Shown: positions 61,926-64,000 of the stretch, one piece after another
Position numbering within the stretch: the first letter of the stretch is position 1
Layout: every line of letters starts with the position of its first letter
Source of the DNA: Moorena producens 3L
GTDB lineage: Bacteria; Cyanobacteriota; Cyanobacteriia; Cyanobacteriales; Coleofasciculaceae
Reading direction: 5' to 3'
Assembly: GCF_000211815.1 (NCBI RefSeq)
Contig: NZ_GL890948.1
Span: 1-64,000 of the forward strand
DNA: 64,000 nucleotides
Notes under the pieces: generated by a model
What the model saw: only the letters and a program-made list of their open reading frames with translations
What the model was told of the DNA's origin: nothing
Database searches by the model: none
Made by a program: the position numbers and the translations under genes

Positions 61926-63243
61926 CTAAAGACGCGGGGATTCTTCGCTCAACGACCCGACTTGCTGAACCTGGCCGGGACCAAGGACAGTAGAGGTCAG
62001 ATCTCCCGAAGCGTTGGGATCTAGGATCCAGGTTCCGGTGTGCCCCACCGTACCCAAGGCTCGTTTTAAAATGTTCAGCGCAGCATTGTGGTCTCTATCT
62101 AACTTGCATCCACACTTACAGACGTGGGTTCTAGTTGATAGTGATTTTTTGACTGTTTCACCGCACTTAGAGCAGTTTTGACTTGTATAAGCAGGGTTTA
62201 CTGCTACAGTTACTCTGCCAAATTTAGTCCCAAAATGCTCTAACCATTTTCTGAACTGATACCAGCCAGCATCATTAATAGACTTAGCCAGGCAATGATT
62301 CTTTACTAGATTCTTAACCCTTAAATCTTCGTAGGCTACCAGGTCGTTAGACCGGATTACGCAACGTGCCGGAGACGAAACCTTAGAAGAGTGCAGCCTT
62401 ACAACAAAACCTGCCACCTTTGATGCATAGCCTATCAACTATAAAGGCTGCACTCTTCTTGCGGTAACTTCTAACCAGTCTCTTGGCATGTTCTTCACGT
62501 TGTCTACTTATTTTAAGGTGTGTCCTGCCTAGCCTATTAACTGCTTTCCTACGGTTGGCTGAGCCTTTCTTTTTGCGAGATACTCGACGTTGGTAAAATT
62601 TTAAACGCTTTTCTCCCTTCCTGTAGAAATGAGGATTAGGTTCAGTATTTCCATCAGAGTCAGTATAAAACTCCTTTAGTCCTACATCCAATCCGACGTT
62701 TCTACAGGAAGGTTTTAGGTCTTCTTTTATGTCAACTGCTATGCAAAATTGCACATAGTACCCATCAGCTCGTTTCACAATTCGGACTCGCTTAATTTGA
62801 TTTTTGTCAAATTGCCACAAGTCCCATTTCCCTTTGAGTTTAAGTTTCCCTATTCCTTTCTTGTCGCTAAAGGTTATAGCCTTTTTATCAGGAGACAGTT
62901 TCCACCCAGACTGCTTGTACTCTACCGACCTACATTGCTTCTGAAATCTAGGAAAACCCTTTTTGCCGGGTTTTTTCTTTTTGCAGTTGTCATAAAACCG
63001 GACTATAGATGACCATGCACGCTCAGAAGCTGCTTGTCGTGCCGTTGAGTTTAGTTCATTAGCAAAAGGAAACTGTTTAGCTAGTATCTTGCAGTATTTA
63101 CTAAGATCATATTTTCCAGTCCCTTTATTGTCCATCCACAATCTAATGCAAGAATTACGAATAAACTTGACCGTCCGAATAGCCTCGTCTATTGCAGTGT
63201 ACTGACTATCTTTACCGTACGCTTTGAATTCAAGTATGATCAC
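61926..63243 (-). pseudogene. tnpB: TnpB RNA-guided nuclease interrupted by a 118 nt element
   Basis: The N-terminal ORF (63243-62383) starts MIILEFKAYGKDSQY, includes NVGLDVGLKEFYT (first Asp) and stops within the insert. The C-terminal ORF (down to 61926) resumes at SNDLVAYEDLRVKNL (Glu) and has CSKCG..CKCG plus KLDRDHNAALNIL (last Asp). Removing 62352-62469 (118 nt) rejoins RLVR to SNDLVAYED and gives 400 codons including stop. Otherwise the catalytic residues are present. The C-terminus ends EESPRL, overlapping the right-end hairpin. Confidence 0.85.
62352..62469 (-). repeat. ~118 nt hairpin element, copy B, inside tnpB
   Basis: On the minus strand it begins AGTTACCGCAAG and contains the stem AAGAGTGCAGCC paired with GGCTGCACTCTT. 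It has GGTTTCGTCTCC near the end, then 16-19 extra bases. The target would have been the palindrome GTTAGATCTAAC, split at its centre. Confidence 0.8.
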
Positions 63244-63351
63244 CGGATATCGACCTCCTCCGTTACTATTTTATTCTACACTATCTGGCGACAAATACCC
63301 GGACAGATTCAAATATTTACGGCGACTAAAGTCGCTACTAGCTTTCATCCC

Positions 63352-63455
63352 GGAGACGAAACCTGATTAATAGTGCAGCCTTACAACAAAACCTGTCACC
63401 TTTAATGCATAGCCTACCAACTTGCTTTGGCTGCACTATTCTTGCGGTAACTTCT
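63352..63455 (-). repeat. ~102 nt hairpin element, copy C
   Basis: On the minus strand: AGAAGTTACCGCAAG, stem AATAGTGCAGCC paired with GGCTGCACTATT, ending GGTTTCGTCTCC. Flanks GAAAGCCCCGTG and GGGATGAAAGC look like the two sides of a TnpB-type right end, as with copy A. Confidence 0.75.
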
Positions 63456-63614
63456 GACCCGGTTTAAAAACACGGGGCTTTCAGCTTTGGGTGTTCCGTA
63501 ATACTTGGCTTGTGCAACAGCCTTTGTGACACTTTCACTACAAAATGCTGAAATCGCCTGTACCCCATCCATTGGGCACAGGCGACAGGGGTCAGAAAAA
63601 AATCCTAAGAGCGA

Positions 63615-63989
63615 TTAGAAACCGACAGCCATCCAACCTATGGTTTCTTTTGTATGTCCTCCATCTGACAGAGCCTGCCTTGGACCACCCCGAACTAATT
63701 CGTTCATTTTGAACTTAAAGCCCTTCGTGGTTACATCTGCGATCCTGACACCAGGGGTATCTGCTCCATTAAAGGTTTGAACCATTGGAATCACGATCAC
63801 ATCTGAGCCTTCCCGAAATGGCTCTGCGAAGAACACTTCTTTAAATGTGCTTGTGTCATTATTTGTTGTTTCCACTGGGCCTGGTGAACACAGCTCAATA
63901 ATGCCTGCTTGAATCGACGCATGAGCTGGGGTAGCAATGAGTACCAGTGCAGCCATCAAAGACATCAAAAAAATCGCAACTCGCTTCAT
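63615..63989 (-). CDS. Small secreted protein, possibly H-type-lectin-like
   Basis: 124 aa. A clear signal peptide (MKRVAIFLMSLMAALVLIA, cleavage after AHA) precedes a ~95-residue β-rich domain with VFFAEPFREGSDVIVIPMVQ, DVTTKGFKFKMNEL and ETIGWMAVGF. The spacing recalls H-type lectin-like domains (F..PF..., then a GF strand and a final GW strand), but the match is weak and from memory. It is exported; the partner is unknown. The AGGAGG ribosome site upstream of the ATG is strong and lies at the window end. Confidence 0.6.
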   Translation of the reverse strand: MKRVAIFLMSLMAALVLIATPAHASIQAGIIELCSPGPVETTNNDTSTFKEVFFAEPFREGSDVIVIPMVQTFNGADTPGVRIADVTTKGFKFKMNELVRGGPRQALSDGGHTKETIGWMAVGF

Positions 63990-64000
63990 AATTTCCTCCT

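Larger units (their letters stand above)
61895..63243 (-). mobile_element. IS605-type element with broken tnpB
   Basis: Contains the tnpB pseudogene and, at its 3' side, a right-end-like hairpin: on the minus strand GAAGAATCCCCGCG and CCGGGGAGTGTCAA around 61915-61945. The left boundary beyond 63243 is not resolved. Confidence 0.5.

Noticed and set aside
62352..63455. Hammerhead-like ribozyme in the ~102 nt element (GACGAAAC motif)
   Set aside because: The second conserved core (CUGANGA) is absent at the needed position, so a hammerhead is not supported.

Overview
The window looks like chromosome of a large filamentous cyanobacterium, most like Moorena (Moorea). This is inferred from three things: scattered HIP1 octamers (GCGATCGC); heptanucleotide tandem arrays (STRR-like; units such as TATCAGC, GACGGCT, GGAGTAG) in most intergenic gaps; and cyanobacterial core genes (pilBTC, Ycf35/DUF1257, chelatase-like CobN, kinase with pentapeptide repeats). 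No rRNA, tRNA or CRISPR array was seen.

Layout. 1-822: truncated TnpB. 944-2031: DUF2997, Ycf35 and ferredoxin operon. 2676-3716: NAD(P)-binding oxidoreductase. 3980-9277: pilB, pilT, pilC and one small gene. 9866-15539: grpE, dnaK, dnaJ, a TusA-like gene and rsgA. 15544-17181: an IscB (RuvC-HNH RNA-guided nuclease) element, frameshifted. 17252-30647: pheT, a Ser/Thr kinase, a DUF4209 protein with an RNxxxH motif, a DUF29-XisI fusion, a propeller protein and a VOC protein. 30675-36127: a degenerate serine recombinase, an IS605-type tnpB element inside a small gene, a MoaD-like gene and a second broken iscB. 36634-40779: tachylectin-like gene and mutS. 40961-42662: IS607-type tnpA/tnpB. 42907-49184: accessory, mostly exported or membrane, genes. 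49428-54917: cobN, a methyltransferase fragment and an ATP-grasp gene. 55384-63989: a dense mobile-element cluster with group II intron pieces, tnpB elements, a restriction-modification pair and a secreted protein.

The most striking content is a set of very small repeats inserted into genes. They can be seen because removing them restores a reading frame or a familiar protein. (1) A 24-25 nt element, made of a variable self-complementary hairpin plus CGCTACGCGA, sits at GAT^CG sites in iscB copy 1 (frameshift), iscB copy 2 and cobN (both in frame). (2) A 47 nt palindrome breaks tnpB at 33026. (3) A ~102-118 nt hairpin element with compensatory stem changes occurs three times, once breaking tnpB at 62352. 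(4) Inverted arrays of a GGTTGAAGGTT unit lie in frame inside mutS and rsgA and as a large intergenic array. (5) A CCCCCAGCGAGGG palindrome lies in frame inside cobN. Removing the inserts (and a 4 nt duplication in iscB copy 2) gives whole-codon ORFs of about 400-428 codons for all four broken mobile-element nucleases. A group II intron also lies between a tnpB gene and the right end of its own transposon.

Housekeeping blocks (pilus motor, Hsp70 system, PheT, MutS, CobN) appear functional. Most RNA-guided nuclease genes are decayed; only the tnpB at 56122 looks fully intact at the protein level.
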